The notes under the pieces were generated by a model. That model made no database searches. It had not been told where the DNA came from and saw only the letters and a program-made list of their open reading frames with translations. From NCBI GenBank assembly GCA_037200845.1, contig JBBCGQ010000001.1:1674001-1738000 (forward strand): a stretch of DNA of 64,000 bases. Reading direction: 5' to 3'. A program made the translations under genes and the position numbers. Below are positions 53,496 through 63,706 of this stretch, in pieces; within the stretch, counting starts at the first letter, position 1; every line of letters starts with the position of its first letter. The stretch comes from Bauldia sp. (GTDB lineage: Bacteria; Pseudomonadota; Alphaproteobacteria; Rhizobiales; Kaistiaceae).

Positions 53496-55409
53496 CTACG
53501 CGCTCATCGCCGGCCGCACGGCATCGGCTGCGAGCAGCCGCGTGATGAACTCCACCGGCCGCGCGCGGCTGAAATAGAAGCCCTGCATCTCCGTGCAGCC
53601 GAGCTTGCGCACACGGTCCATCTGCGCCGCGGTCTCGACGCCTTCGGCGGTGGTGATCATGTTGAGGCTGGCGGCGAGACTGGCGACGGCGCGCACGATC
53701 GCGACCGAGTCCTCGCGGTCGGGCAGGCCGCTGATGAACGAGCGGTCGATCTTGATCTTGTCGAACGGGAACGAGCGCAGGTTCGACAGCGAAGAGTAGC
53801 CGGTGCCGAAATCGTCCATCGAGATGCGGATGCCCAGCGAATGCAGGCGGTGCAGCGCCGACAGGGTGGTCTCGGTGTTCTGCATCAGCGCCGTTTCGGT
53901 GATCTCGATCTCCAGCCGCGAGGCGGCGATGCCGCCGCTGGCCAGTGCATTCAGCACCACCGGCACCAGGCGCGGGTTGAGCAACTGGATGGGCGAAAGA
54001 TTGACCGCGACGCGCACGTCGTCCGGCCAGTGGCAGGCGTCGGCGCACGCCTGCCGCAGCACCCATTCGCCGAGCGGAACAATGAGGCCCATCTCCTCGG
54101 CGATCGGGATGAATTCGGCCGGCGAGATCTCGCCGCGCTCCGGATGGTGCCAGCGGATCAGCGCCTCGCATCCTGTGATGCGGCCGTCGCTGAGATTGAC
54201 CACGGGCTGGTAGTAGAGCCGGAACTCGCCGGTCGCCAGCGCATTGCGCAGCGCCGCCTCGAGCGACCGGCGCGCCTTCATGCGCTCGTCCATCTCCGGC
54301 TCGAAGAAGCGCACCAGCCCGCGGCCCTCGAGCTTGGCACGCTGCAGGGCAAGCTCGGCATTCTTGATCAGTTCGCCCGGATCGACGGTGTCGTCGGCCG
54401 CGACCGAGATGCCGATGCTGGTCTCGACGACGACTTCCTTGTTCTGCACCTGGAAGGGCAGGCCGAGCGCCTCGCAGATGCGCACCGCAAGCGCCGCCGC
54501 TTCCGAGCCGCCCGCCGACACGTTCATGCGCACGATCGCGAATTCGTCGCCGCCGATGCGCGCAACCGTCGTGCGATCGTCGACGCAGGCGCAGAGCCGC
54601 GCCGCCAGCGCCTTGAGCAGCTCGTCGCCGGCGGTGTGGCCGAAGTCGTCGTTGACCGCCTTGAACTGGTCGACGTCGAGGTAGAGCACGGCGACGTGCT
54701 CCTTCGCCGTCGCTTGCGCCAGCGCCTCGCCCAGGCGTTCGCGCAGCATGACGCGGTTGGGCAGGTCGGTGAGCGTATCGTGGCGTACCATGTGCGCGAT
54801 GCGCCGCTCGGCATCGCGCCGGTCGCTGATGTCTTCATGCGTCGTCACCCAGCCGCCGTCGGCGATCGGATGCAGGCGCACTGAGATAGTGCGGCCGTCG
54901 GGGAGTTCGTTGAGCCAGCTCGTGGCGCGCCGGCGCGCCGAGGCGGCGAGCACGTTCTCGGCAAGCTCGAGGGGATCGCCGACCAGCGTGCGGCCCTTGA
55001 CCTGCATCTCGATCAGCTCGAGCAGGCTGAGACCGGGCCCTATCGTGCCGCGCTTCAGGCCGTACATTTCGAGATAGCGGTCGTTGTGGATGACCAGCCG
55101 CGCGTTCTCGTCGAACATCAGCAGCGCCTGCGACATGTTGTTGATCGCGGCGTCGAAGCGAAGGTTCTGGGCGGAAAGCTCGGCCTCGCGCGCTGACAGC
55201 GCCGCGGTGCGTTCGACCACCTGCCGCTCGAGGCTGCTGTTCAGCGCGTCGAGCTCCTCGATCATCAGCCCGATCGAGCGGTCGGTGCGCCGGCGGTCGC
55301 GATCGACCGTCTCGTAGGCCTCGACCACCAGCTCGCCAAGCCGCTCGAGGTCGAGGACGCCGTTCGCGTCCGTCGCCTTCTCGATCTGCCGGGCGAAAAG
55401 CTTGTTCAA
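53496..55409 (-). CDS. PAS-GGDEF-EAL c-di-GMP enzyme
   Basis: A 637-residue cytoplasmic protein. An N-terminal helical/coiled-coil segment (about 40-85), a PAS domain (about 85-200), GGDEF (about 210-370) and EAL (about 380-635) follow in order. RIGGDEFAIV is intact; the residues at the usual inhibitory RxxD position are DDRT, so no I-site. The EAL catalytic set looks complete (EALIRW, NLSP, ITETAL, MDDFGTGYSS, KIDRSF, TAEGVET), so phosphodiesterase activity is likely. It starts 5 nt after the FIST gene stop and is surely cotranscribed. Confidence 0.93.
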   Translation of the reverse strand: MNKLFARQIEKATDANGVLDLERLGELVVEAYETVDRDRRRTDRSIGLMIEELDALNSSLERQVVERTAALSAREAELSAQNLRFDAAINNMSQALLMFDENARLVIHNDRYLEMYGLKRGTIGPGLSLLELIEMQVKGRTLVGDPLELAENVLAASARRRATSWLNELPDGRTISVRLHPIADGGWVTTHEDISDRRDAERRIAHMVRHDTLTDLPNRVMLRERLGEALAQATAKEHVAVLYLDVDQFKAVNDDFGHTAGDELLKALAARLCACVDDRTTVARIGGDEFAIVRMNVSAGGSEAAALAVRICEALGLPFQVQNKEVVVETSIGISVAADDTVDPGELIKNAELALQRAKLEGRGLVRFFEPEMDERMKARRSLEAALRNALATGEFRLYYQPVVNLSDGRITGCEALIRWHHPERGEISPAEFIPIAEEMGLIVPLGEWVLRQACADACHWPDDVRVAVNLSPIQLLNPRLVPVVLNALASGGIAASRLEIEITETALMQNTETTLSALHRLHSLGIRISMDDFGTGYSSLSNLRSFPFDKIKIDRSFISGLPDREDSVAIVRAVASLAASLNMITTAEGVETAAQMDRVRKLGCTEMQGFYFSRARPVEFITRLLAADAVRPAMSA

Positions 55410-55413
55410 GGCG

Positions 55414-56562
55414 CTACGCCGCCTCGGAGATGGTCGTGATCGTCATGGTCTGGTTGTGGAGCTGCGACACGCCGGAGATGCGATGCGGCGAGATCTCGCC
55501 GTAGGAATAGAAGCCGAGCCGCTTGACCTGATCGCCGAGCTCGGCGCCGGCCGCCTCGACTTCGTCGACCGTGTTCTGGCCCATGAGCAGGCGGCGGCCG
55601 ATGCACGAGACGAGCAGCGCCAGCTCGTCGCCGCCGTGGGTGAGGGCATCGAGTTGCTCCTGCGCGTCGTGGGCGGCCTGCGCGGCGCCCGCCGCCAGGC
55701 GGTCGAAGTTGCCGCGCATCAGTTGCGCCACCCAGCCTTCCGGCACGTCGCCGGCGAAGGTCATGGAGCGCGCCTCGTGGTCGACGGCCAGGATCGTGCG
55801 GACGATGTCGTGGTCCGGCCGGGTCGGCTCGTAGACGCGGAGCGGGAAGAGCAGCGCGGTCGAGGGGAGGCCCTTGGCGTCATCGCCGAGGTAGCGTTCG
55901 TAGAGGTCGAGCGCCGGCTCGCCGTCGAGTTCGTAGAGCACGTTACCGACCGAGCGCGTCACGCGGCGGCGCGGACCGAACTGGTCCCAGCCGCCGGCGC
56001 TGCCGTGGCCGATGCGGACGGCGTTGCCGTAGAAGCCGACCGCGGCGACGACGTGGGCACGCGGCGCGAAGTCGGCGCCGACCACCGTCGCGCGGAATGC
56101 GTCGCCATCGCCGGCGAGACCGCCGGTGAGCGGGATGCCGTGCCCGACGATGGACGCGATCCCGTCGACCAGCGCGCTGCCGTTGACGTTGAGGCCGTCG
56201 CTGAGCACGAAGATGCCGGCGAGATCGCTGCCGGCAAGCTTGGCGCCGATCGCGGCGCCGCAGGCGAAAGATTTGTCGGCGCTCTCCGCTTCCTCATGCA
56301 CGACGCGCAGGCGGGTGCGATCGAACGACAGCGCGACCGCCGCGATCTGGTCGTCGAAGACTTCGTCGTCGCGGATCTGCCCGCCGGTGCTGCAGCCGAC
56401 GAGATGCACCTCGGGAAAACGCGCGCGCAGCTCGTCGTATCGGTCGGCGGATTCGAGGTCGAGGCGGGCGCCGAAGTAGAACAGAAGCTGCGGCACTCCC
56501 GTAAGCTTGTCCGTTTCCGACCAGCCGGAGTCTTTCCGCCAGGACAGAAGGTTTGCGCGCAT
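55414..56562 (-). CDS. FIST-domain sensory protein
   Basis: A 382-residue protein with FIST_N (GCSTGGQI, VALSFDRT, LTGGLAGDGDAFRATVV) and FIST_C (to about 370). FIST proteins bind small ligands; the NosP subgroup binds heme and senses NO and is often encoded beside histidine kinases or c-di-GMP enzymes. ATG 56562 has a GGGAG ribosome site; the frame is open further upstream but has no family match. Being first in an operon with the PAS-GGDEF-EAL protein, it likely controls that enzyme. Heme binding is not shown by sequence. Confidence 0.85.
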   Translation of the reverse strand: MRANLLSWRKDSGWSETDKLTGVPQLLFYFGARLDLESADRYDELRARFPEVHLVGCSTGGQIRDDEVFDDQIAAVALSFDRTRLRVVHEEAESADKSFACGAAIGAKLAGSDLAGIFVLSDGLNVNGSALVDGIASIVGHGIPLTGGLAGDGDAFRATVVGADFAPRAHVVAAVGFYGNAVRIGHGSAGGWDQFGPRRRVTRSVGNVLYELDGEPALDLYERYLGDDAKGLPSTALLFPLRVYEPTRPDHDIVRTILAVDHEARSMTFAGDVPEGWVAQLMRGNFDRLAAGAAQAAHDAQEQLDALTHGGDELALLVSCIGRRLLMGQNTVDEVEAAGAELGDQVKRLGFYSYGEISPHRISGVSQLHNQTMTITTISEAA

Positions 56563-56768
56563 AGGAAAGCTCCCGCCGCGAGGTCGCGGTTCTAGTTGTG
56601 TCCGACGAGTACACGCGCCCTGTGAACAATGGGTTATTCCGATCCCTTCAAAACGCTCGGAAACCTTTAGCGATTGCTTGGCCAAGCCGGGCGGCCGCAC
56701 GTTTGATTTTGCCGCGGTTTTCGGCTACCCCGCTCTCTGGCGGACGGGCGCGGTGGTTTTCGAATCCT

Positions 56769-58511
56769 ATGAATATTTTCAATGACTTCGCAGCACGCAT
56801 CCGTGCCGCCGCTGGCCGTGTGACCGGCGCGAGCGAGGCCGACCTGGCGCGCCTGACCGTCGAGCCGCCGCGGGACGCGACCCACGGCGACCTCGCCACC
56901 AACGCGGCGATGGTGCTGGCAAAGCCGCTTGGCCGCAACCCACGCGAGCTGGCGACCCATATCGCGGCGGCGCTCGCCTCCGATCCGGATATCGACAGCG
57001 CCGAGGTCGCCGGACCCGGCTTCATCAACCTGCGCCTGAAATGGCCGGTCTGGCAGCGGAGCCTCGCGGCGCTGCTTGCCGAGGGAAACGGCTATGGGCG
57101 GAGCGCCGTCGGCGGCGACGTCAAAACCAACGTCGAGTATGTTTCGGCAAACCCGACCGGCCCCATGCACGTCGGCCACACGCGCGGCGCTGTGTTCGGC
57201 GACGCGCTTGCCTCGCTGCTGAAGTTCGCCGGCTATGCAGTAACGCGCGAGTACTACATCAACGACGCCGGTGCGCAGGTCGATGTGCTGGCGCGCTCGG
57301 CGTATCTCCGCTACCGCGAGGCGCTCGGCGAGACCATCGCGATCCCCGAGGGACTGTACCCGGGCGACTACCTGAAGCCGGTCGGCGCTGCGCTCGCCGC
57401 CAAGTACGGCAACGCGTTTCTCGGCAAGGACGAGGCCGCGTGGCTGCCGACGGTTCGCCGCGAAACCATCGACGCGATGATGGCGCTGATCCGCGCCGAC
57501 CTCGACCTGCTCGACGTGCACCACGACGTCTTCTTCTCGGAGCGCTCGCTGCAGGAGGGCAGGGACCGCGTCGCCGAGGCGATCGACTGGCTTGCCGGCA
57601 AGGGCCTGATCTACGAGGGCACGCTGCCGCCGCCGAAGGGTCAGTTGCCGGAAGACTGGGAGGACCGCGAGCAGACGTTGTTCCGCGCCACCGCCTTCGG
57701 CGACGACGTCGACCGGCCGCTGAAGAAATCCGACGGCAGCTACACCTACTTCGCCTCGGACATCGCCTATCATTTCGACAAATACCGGCGCGGCTTCGCC
57801 GACATGATCGATGTGTGGGGCGCCGACCACAGCGGCTACGTCAAGCGAGTCCAGGCCGCGATCAAGGCGATCACCGGCGGCGAAGGCAGCATAGATGTGA
57901 AGATTTGCCAGCTCGTGCGGCTGATGCGCAACGGCGAGCCGGTGAAGATGTCCAAGCGGTCGGGCGATTTCGTCACGCTCCGCGACGTGGTCGAGGAAGT
58001 CGGCCGCGATCCGGTCCGCTTCATGATGATCTACCGCAAGAACGACGCGCCGCTCGACTTCGACTTCGCCAAGGTCACCGAGCAGTCGAAGGACAATCCC
58101 GTCTTCTACGTGCAGTACGCCCACGCCCGCACGGCGTCGGTGTTCCGGCAGGCGGCGGCCGAAGTGTCCGACCTAAAACTCGACGATGCGGCGCTCGCAA
58201 AGGCACCGCTGGAGAAGCTCACCGACCCCGGCGAACTCGCCCTGATCCGGCGTCTGGCCGAATATCCCCGGATAATTGAATCGGCGGCGGAAGCGCACGA
58301 ACCGCACCGCGTCGCCTTCTATCTCCATGATCTCGCGTCGGAATTTCACGGCCACTGGAATCGCGGCAAGGAGTTGCCGCAATTGCGCTTTATCAACGCC
58401 GGCGAACCAGATTCGACTTTGGCGCGCCTTGCGTTAGTCCATGGGGTGAAGCTGGTTTTGGCGTCGGGATTGTCTATTCTCGGCGTCAGCGCACCCGAGG
58501 AAATGCGGTGA
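56769..58511 (+). CDS. argS: Arginyl-tRNA synthetase
   Basis: A 580-residue class Ic synthetase. The HIGH-like motif is in [14 protein letters not shown] and KMSKS is KMSKRSGDF. The N-terminal additional domain (about 1-105) and the anticodon-binding C-terminus are both complete. ATG 56769 begins [11 protein letters not shown]. It follows dgt in many Rhizobiales, but here is divergent from the FIST gene across 206 nt. Confidence 0.97.
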   Translation: MNIFNDFAARIRAAAGRVTGASEADLARLTVEPPRDATHGDLATNAAMVLAKPLGRNPRELATHIAAALASDPDIDSAEVAGPGFINLRLKWPVWQRSLAALLAEGNGYGRSAVGGDVKTNVEYVSANPTGPMHVGHTRGAVFGDALASLLKFAGYAVTREYYINDAGAQVDVLARSAYLRYREALGETIAIPEGLYPGDYLKPVGAALAAKYGNAFLGKDEAAWLPTVRRETIDAMMALIRADLDLLDVHHDVFFSERSLQEGRDRVAEAIDWLAGKGLIYEGTLPPPKGQLPEDWEDREQTLFRATAFGDDVDRPLKKSDGSYTYFASDIAYHFDKYRRGFADMIDVWGADHSGYVKRVQAAIKAITGGEGSIDVKICQLVRLMRNGEPVKMSKRSGDFVTLRDVVEEVGRDPVRFMMIYRKNDAPLDFDFAKVTEQSKDNPVFYVQYAHARTASVFRQAAAEVSDLKLDDAALAKAPLEKLTDPGELALIRRLAEYPRIIESAAEAHEPHRVAFYLHDLASEFHGHWNRGKELPQLRFINAGEPDSTLARLALVHGVKLVLASGLSILGVSAPEEMR

Positions 58512-58547
58512 GGGGCCACCTCTACCGAGCGTGAGGAGTGGTCGGGG

Positions 58548-60785
58548 ATGCCGGACCAATACGACCCGAAGGTGTCGCCGCGGCCATCCGCCGACCGGCG
58601 CCAGGCGGATGCGCGCCGTGGCGCAACCATGGCGGACGACCCGCTGGCGGAGCTCGCCAAGATCGTCCAGGGCCGTCCCACCAGCAGCGCCGCGCAGCCC
58701 TCCCGGCAGGCGCCCGCGGCGCCGCCATCGAACGGCGCCGGTTCCGATCTTGAAGCCGAGCTGCTGAACGACCTGCAGGCATCGTTTGCCGCCGTCCGCG
58801 ATGTATTCCCGCCGGCGCCGCCTCCCGTGGCTGCCGCTGCCCCGCGTCAGGCTCCATCTCCCACCCCGCCACCGCCGCGCGCGCCGATCGTCATTGACGA
58901 GGCACCAGCGCCGGCTCCCGTTGCCGCCGCTCCGGCGCCACAGCCTGCGCCGCCGCCCCATCCCGCGCCGCGCACCGACGCCGGGTCCGAACTCCGCGAC
59001 GAGTTCCGCCTCGAGCCGGTCGACCAGACGCGCCTCGTGCCGATCCCGGCGCCGCCGGTCATCCAGCCGATGATCCAGTCGTCGGCACCGCCGCCGCGTC
59101 CGGCCGCCGAACGCCCGCCGGCGGAGCGCAAGCCAGAGCCCGCGCCCGAGAAGGTCGCCGAGGCGCCGGTCGAACGCGCCCCGGCAAAGCCGCGCCAGCC
59201 CGCGCCGCCACCCACGCCCAACCTCGGCGCGTTCCAGCTTCGCGGCTCGGCCGCGCCGCCGGCATCGTCGCCGCCCGCGGCGGCGGCCGTGCCGCCGCGC
59301 CAGCCGCATTCGCGCTGGGAGCAGCCCGAGCCGGCGCGTGCCCAGCCGGCGGCCGCCAGCCGCTTCGCGCCGCCGCGCACTGCCGCTCCGCCCATGGAGG
59401 ACGAGGCCGACCTCGACCCGTTCGCCGAGGGTGGCCTGTTCGCCGACCAGCTCGAGCCGCCCGAGATCGAGGACGAGTTCCCGTTGGAGGACCTCGGCAC
59501 GCTGCCCGGCTACGCCGACGACGAGCAGTTGCCGCCGCTGGAGGACGACCTCGAGGCGCTGCCGCAGCGCCGGGGCGTCAGCCGCAACCTTCTGGTCGTG
59601 CTCGGCGTCGTGCTGGTCGCCCTCGTCGGTGGCGTCGGCTTCGCGATGTTCAACGGCGGCGGCACCGTCACCAGCGGCGCGCCGGTGGTGATCGCCGCCA
59701 ACGGCGACCCGACCAAGATCACGCCGGACGACACCGCCGCGGCGAACGATCCCGACGGCCAGAACAAGCTGATCTACGACCGCGTCAATTCCGGCGATCA
59801 GACGAACACCGACACGACCCTGCTGACGCCCGATAACGGGCCGATCAAGGACGTCGGGTCGAACAACGGCAACAACGCCATCAGCCGCGTCATCATCCCG
59901 GGCGGCCCCGGCATCGATGCGCCGGGCACCGGCGACGCCGCGCCCTCGGCCCAGGCCAACGCGCCCGCCGCCACTGCGCCGTCCGCGACCCAGCCCGACG
60001 CGATCGGCCAGGTCGCGGAGAACAACATCGCGGCGCCGGTTGACCCCGACGCCATCCAGCCGATCGGCCCGCGCAAGGTGCGCACCGTCATCGTGAAGCC
60101 GGACGGCACGATCGTGTCGAGCGCCGCCACCGACGCCGCGGCCGGGCCATCGGACGCGACTGCACCTGCCGCATCGGCAACCGCCGCCAAACCCGCCGCG
60201 ACCGATGCGGCGCCCGCGCCGGCCGTCATCGACGATACCGCTGCGATCACCGGCAACACCGGCGATGCGCTGCCGATCACCGCGCCTGCGGCCGATGGCA
60301 CAACGGCGCCGCCCGACGCCACGCCTGTCGCGGTAGCGGCTGCCCCTGCGGCGGAGACGGCGCCGGCGGCAGCGACCAAGCCCACCGCCGCGAAGCCGCC
60401 GTCAGTCAAGCTCGCCGTGACCAAGCCGGCCGCCACGAAGCCTCCCGCCGCCGACCTGCAGGTGGCGGCCGCGGACACTTCCAACGATCCGAGCCCGATC
60501 GACATCGTGCCCGGCGCCAGCGCGACGCCGCCGGCGTCCAGCGGCGTGCTGGTGCAGATTTCGTCGCAGCGCACCGAGGATGCCGCCCGCGCCACCTATC
60601 GCGATCTGCAGGCGCGCTATCCCAACATCCTGGGCAGCTACGACGTCAACGTGCAGCGCGCCGACGTGCCCGACCGCGGCACGTTCTACCGCGTCCGCGT
60701 CGGGCCGTTCTCGCAGGCCGACGCGCAGCGCCTGTGTGACGACCTCCGCCAGGCCGGCGGCGACTGCGTGCTGGCGAAGCGGTGA
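58548..60785 (+). CDS. SPOR-domain cell-division-associated protein
   Basis: A 745-residue bitopic protein. A Pro/Ala/Glu-rich cytoplasmic segment (about 1-340) is followed by one membrane helix (NLLVVLGVVLVALVGGVGFAMF), a long Ala/Thr/Pro periplasmic linker, and a C-terminal SPOR domain (about 665-745) with GVLVQISSQRTEDAARATYRDLQ and FYRVRVGPF. SPOR domains bind denuded glycan at the septum. The low-complexity parts are typical of Rhizobiales homologues. It sits between argS and nagZ. Confidence 0.9.
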   Translation: MPDQYDPKVSPRPSADRRQADARRGATMADDPLAELAKIVQGRPTSSAAQPSRQAPAAPPSNGAGSDLEAELLNDLQASFAAVRDVFPPAPPPVAAAAPRQAPSPTPPPPRAPIVIDEAPAPAPVAAAPAPQPAPPPHPAPRTDAGSELRDEFRLEPVDQTRLVPIPAPPVIQPMIQSSAPPPRPAAERPPAERKPEPAPEKVAEAPVERAPAKPRQPAPPPTPNLGAFQLRGSAAPPASSPPAAAAVPPRQPHSRWEQPEPARAQPAAASRFAPPRTAAPPMEDEADLDPFAEGGLFADQLEPPEIEDEFPLEDLGTLPGYADDEQLPPLEDDLEALPQRRGVSRNLLVVLGVVLVALVGGVGFAMFNGGGTVTSGAPVVIAANGDPTKITPDDTAAANDPDGQNKLIYDRVNSGDQTNTDTTLLTPDNGPIKDVGSNNGNNAISRVIIPGGPGIDAPGTGDAAPSAQANAPAATAPSATQPDAIGQVAENNIAAPVDPDAIQPIGPRKVRTVIVKPDGTIVSSAATDAAAGPSDATAPAASATAAKPAATDAAPAPAVIDDTAAITGNTGDALPITAPAADGTTAPPDATPVAVAAAPAAETAPAAATKPTAAKPPSVKLAVTKPAATKPPAADLQVAAADTSNDPSPIDIVPGASATPPASSGVLVQISSQRTEDAARATYRDLQARYPNILGSYDVNVQRADVPDRGTFYRVRVGPFSQADAQRLCDDLRQAGGDCVLAKR

Positions 60786-60798
60786 CCGGCCTCCCGCG

Positions 60799-61824
60799 GT
60801 GGTGAAAGCCTTCGTCTCGGGCTGCGCCGGCACCACGCTTACGGCGTGGGAACGCGATTTCTTCGCGGCCGAGCAGCCGTGGGGCCTCATCCTGTTCCAG
60901 CGCAACTGCCGCGAGCCGGCGGAGATACGCGATCTTGCCGCCGCGTTCCGCGCGGCGGTCGGTCGCCATGACGCGCCGGTGCTGATCGATCAGGAAGGCG
61001 GCCGCGTCCAGCGCCTCAAGCCGCCGAACTGGCCGAAATATCCGCCGGTCCGCACCATCGGTACGCTTTCGCGCGAGGACCGCGAGGCCGGCGAGCGCGC
61101 GGCATGGCTGCATGGGCGGCTGATCGCCAGCGACCTCCGCGCGCTCGGCATCGACATCGACTGCGCCCCGGTGCTCGATCTTTCGATGCCCGACGCCAGC
61201 GACGTCATCGGCGACCGCGCCTTCGGCACCGATCCCTATGTCGTTGCAGACCTTGGACGTTCCATGGCGGAGGGCCTGCTCGCCGGCGGCGTATTGCCGG
61301 TGATGAAGCACATTCCGGGGCACGGACGCGCGACAAGCGACAGTCATATGTCATTGCCGTCGATCGATGTGGATATCGCGACGCTTGATGCCAGCGACTT
61401 CGTTCCCTTCGCCGAACTCGCCGACCTGCCGATCGCGATGACCGCGCATCTCGTTGTGAATGCAGTCGATCGCGACCGTCCGGCGACCACGTCGGACACG
61501 GTGATCCGCGATATCATTCGCGGACGAATCGGTTTCGACGGCCTCCTGATGAGCGACGATGTGTCGATGAACGCACTTTCTGGGGATTACTCCTCCCGCG
61601 CCGCATCTATCTATGCCGCCGGCTGCGATCTCGTGCTTCACTGTTCTGGCCGGACCGAGGAGATGCGCGAAATCGGTGGTGCGGCGCCCGCTCTCGGAGG
61701 CAAATCACGAGAGCGGGCGACTCGCGCGCTCCAGGCGAGGCACGATCCCCATCCGCTCGATGAAGCCGCGGCGCGCGAAGAATATCGCGCGCTCGTTGCG
61801 CGTGTCGGCTGGGCGGCGAGCTGA
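60799..61824 (+). CDS. nagZ: Beta-N-acetylhexosaminidase
   Basis: A 341-residue GH3 enzyme that removes GlcNAc from anhydroMurNAc peptides during wall recycling. The nucleophile Asp is in LLMSDDVSM and the family loop KHIPGHGRATSDSH is present. ILFQRNC and LIDQEGGRVQRL are typical. The start is GTG 60799 or 60802, 13 or 16 nt after the SPOR stop. It supplies the substrate phosphorylated by AnmK after transport. Confidence 0.94.
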   Translation: MVKAFVSGCAGTTLTAWERDFFAAEQPWGLILFQRNCREPAEIRDLAAAFRAAVGRHDAPVLIDQEGGRVQRLKPPNWPKYPPVRTIGTLSREDREAGERAAWLHGRLIASDLRALGIDIDCAPVLDLSMPDASDVIGDRAFGTDPYVVADLGRSMAEGLLAGGVLPVMKHIPGHGRATSDSHMSLPSIDVDIATLDASDFVPFAELADLPIAMTAHLVVNAVDRDRPATTSDTVIRDIIRGRIGFDGLLMSDDVSMNALSGDYSSRAASIYAAGCDLVLHCSGRTEEMREIGGAAPALGGKSRERATRALQARHDPHPLDEAAAREEYRALVARVGWAAS

Positions 61825-61827
61825 GTT

Positions 61828-62673
61828 ATGACCGCAGCCGCCGCACCGACGAGCGAACAGGACCAGGAAAAAATCTGGGAGGCGTACAACACGCTCGACC
61901 GCGGCGAGGTGGACACCGCGCTGGTCGTCGATGTCGCCGGCTTCGAGGGCCCGCTCGACCTGCTGCTGCAATTGGCGCGCGACCAGAAGGTCGACATCGC
62001 GCGCATCTCGATACTGGCGCTCGCCGACCAGTATCTCGCCTATATCGAGAAGATCCGCAGCTTGCGGCTGGAGTTGGCCGCCGATTACCTCGTGATGGCG
62101 GCGTGGCTGGCGTATCTCAAGTCGCGCCTGCTCATCCCCGAGGTCAGCGACGGCGAGGAGCCGACCGGCGAGGAACTGGCCGCGGCGCTGGCTTTCCGCC
62201 TGAAGCGGCTGGAAGCCATGCGCGACGCCGCGGCGCGGCTGGCAAACCGCGACCGCCTCGGCCGCGACGTATTCGTGCGCGGCGATCCCGAGCCGGTCGA
62301 GATCAAAAAGAAAAACGAATATTCCGCGACCCTCTACGACCTGCTCTCCGCCTACGCCGTGCAGCGCCAGGAGAAGGCGATATCGGTGGTCACCATCGGC
62401 GCCCGCGCCGTCTGGTCGCTGCAGGACGCGCGCTCGGCGTTGACGCGCCTCGTCGGCCACGTCGCCGAGTGGACGCCGATGGAGGTGCTGATGTCGCCGT
62501 ATCTCTCCACGCTCGGCATGCGGCGGAGCGTCACGGCAAGTTCGTTCGGGGCGAGCCTCGAGCTCGTGCGCGAAGGCAAGCTCGAGCTGCGCCAGACCGA
62601 ACCCTTTGCTCCCCTCTATGTCCGCGATCGCGTCGCCGTCGCGCTGGTGTCACCGGAGACCGGAAATGGCTAA
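61828..62673 (+). CDS. scpA: Segregation and condensation protein A
   Basis: A 281-residue kleisin that forms the SMC-ScpA-ScpB condensin. DVAGFEGPLDLLLQLARDQKVDI is the N-terminal signature. YLVMAAWLAYLKSRLLIP follows, and the C-terminal winged helix ends near YVRDRVAVALV. It starts 4 nt after nagZ ends, and its end overlaps scpB by 8 nt. Confidence 0.94.
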   Translation: MTAAAAPTSEQDQEKIWEAYNTLDRGEVDTALVVDVAGFEGPLDLLLQLARDQKVDIARISILALADQYLAYIEKIRSLRLELAADYLVMAAWLAYLKSRLLIPEVSDGEEPTGEELAAALAFRLKRLEAMRDAAARLANRDRLGRDVFVRGDPEPVEIKKKNEYSATLYDLLSAYAVQRQEKAISVVTIGARAVWSLQDARSALTRLVGHVAEWTPMEVLMSPYLSTLGMRRSVTASSFGASLELVREGKLELRQTEPFAPLYVRDRVAVALVSPETGNG

Positions 62674-63361
62674 TAGTGCTGCCGTCATGATCGCCGTCGA
62701 CAACGATGCCAACGCCGCGGGCCAGTCGCCGGAAGACTGGCGGCAGAATCTTCGCATGGTCGAGGCGCTGCTGTTCGCCTCCGCCGAGCCGGTCGCCGCC
62801 GAGGACCTCGCCGCGCGCCTGCCGGAAGGCGCCGACGTCGCCGGTCTCCTCGCCGAACTCAAGGAGACGTATTCCACCCGCGGCGTAAATCTCGTGCAGG
62901 TCGCCGGCAAGTGGTCATTCCGTACCGCCGGCGATCTTTCCTTCCTCCTGTCGCGCGAGGCGGTCGAACAGCGCCGCCTGTCGCGCGCCGCGCTGGAGAC
63001 GCTGGCGATCGTCGCCTACCACCAGCCGGTGACCCGCGCCGACATCGAGGAGATACGGGGTGTGGCGACGTCGTCCGGCACGCTCGACGTGCTGCTCGAG
63101 TCTGGCTGGATCAGGATGCGCGGCCGCCGCAAGGCGCCCGGCCGGCCGATCACCTACGGCACCACCGAGACGTTCCTCACGCATTTCGGCCTCGATACGG
63201 TCGGCGATCTGCCCGGAGTCGACGAGTTGAAGGCCGCCGGCCTGCTCGACTCCCGCGTGCCGGCCAATTTTTCGATTCCCGAACCGCATGCCACGGAAGA
63301 CCTGGCGCCGGACGAGGATCCGCTGGACGAAGCCGATTTGCTGGAAGACCCCAGCCGTTAG
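62666..63361 (+). CDS. scpB: Segregation and condensation protein B
   Basis: A 231-residue winged-helix protein, partner of ScpA in chromosome condensation. It contains MVEALLFASAEPVAAEDLAARLP, ETLAIVAYHQPVTRADIEEIRG and GRRKAPGRPITYGTTETFL. The ATG at 62666 overlaps the scpA stop. The acidic tail (ATEDLAPDEDPLDEADLLED) is extra and disordered. Confidence 0.94.
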   Translation: MANSAAVMIAVDNDANAAGQSPEDWRQNLRMVEALLFASAEPVAAEDLAARLPEGADVAGLLAELKETYSTRGVNLVQVAGKWSFRTAGDLSFLLSREAVEQRRLSRAALETLAIVAYHQPVTRADIEEIRGVATSSGTLDVLLESGWIRMRGRRKAPGRPITYGTTETFLTHFGLDTVGDLPGVDELKAAGLLDSRVPANFSIPEPHATEDLAPDEDPLDEADLLEDPSR

Positions 63362-63457
63362 ATTTGCCATCGGCGGCGTTAGCGCCTATTTGAGAAAGCT
63401 GGGCGTAAATGGCAGCCGATAGCGCTGCCGCTTCAAGGAATTGGTGGAGAAGGACCC

Positions 63458-63649
63458 ATGGGTTCACTCAGCATCTGGCACTGGCTCATCGTCATTCTGG
63501 TCGTCGTGCTGCTTTTCGGCCGCGGCAAGATTTCCGACCTGATGGGCGACGTCGCCAAGGGCGTGAAAAGCTTCAAGAAGGGCCTCGCCGACGACGACGA
63601 GACGCCGAAGCCGATCGAAAGCAAGACGCCCGAACAGACCAAGGTCTAG
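63458..63649 (+). CDS. tatA: Sec-independent translocase subunit TatA
   Basis: A 63-residue Tat component. A short membrane helix ([15 protein letters not shown]) is followed by the FGRGK hinge and an amphipathic helix ([16 protein letters not shown]), then a charged tail. It assembles the translocation pore for folded proteins. It is unusually short at the C-terminus but complete. tatB follows after 57 nt. Confidence 0.93.
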   Translation: MGSLSIWHWLIVILVVVLLFGRGKISDLMGDVAKGVKSFKKGLADDDETPKPIESKTPEQTKV

Positions 63650-63706
63650 CGGACACCATTCCGCTGTCGCCGGCGCCAAGGCCGGCGGTCGAGAGCGTCA
63701 ATCGGC

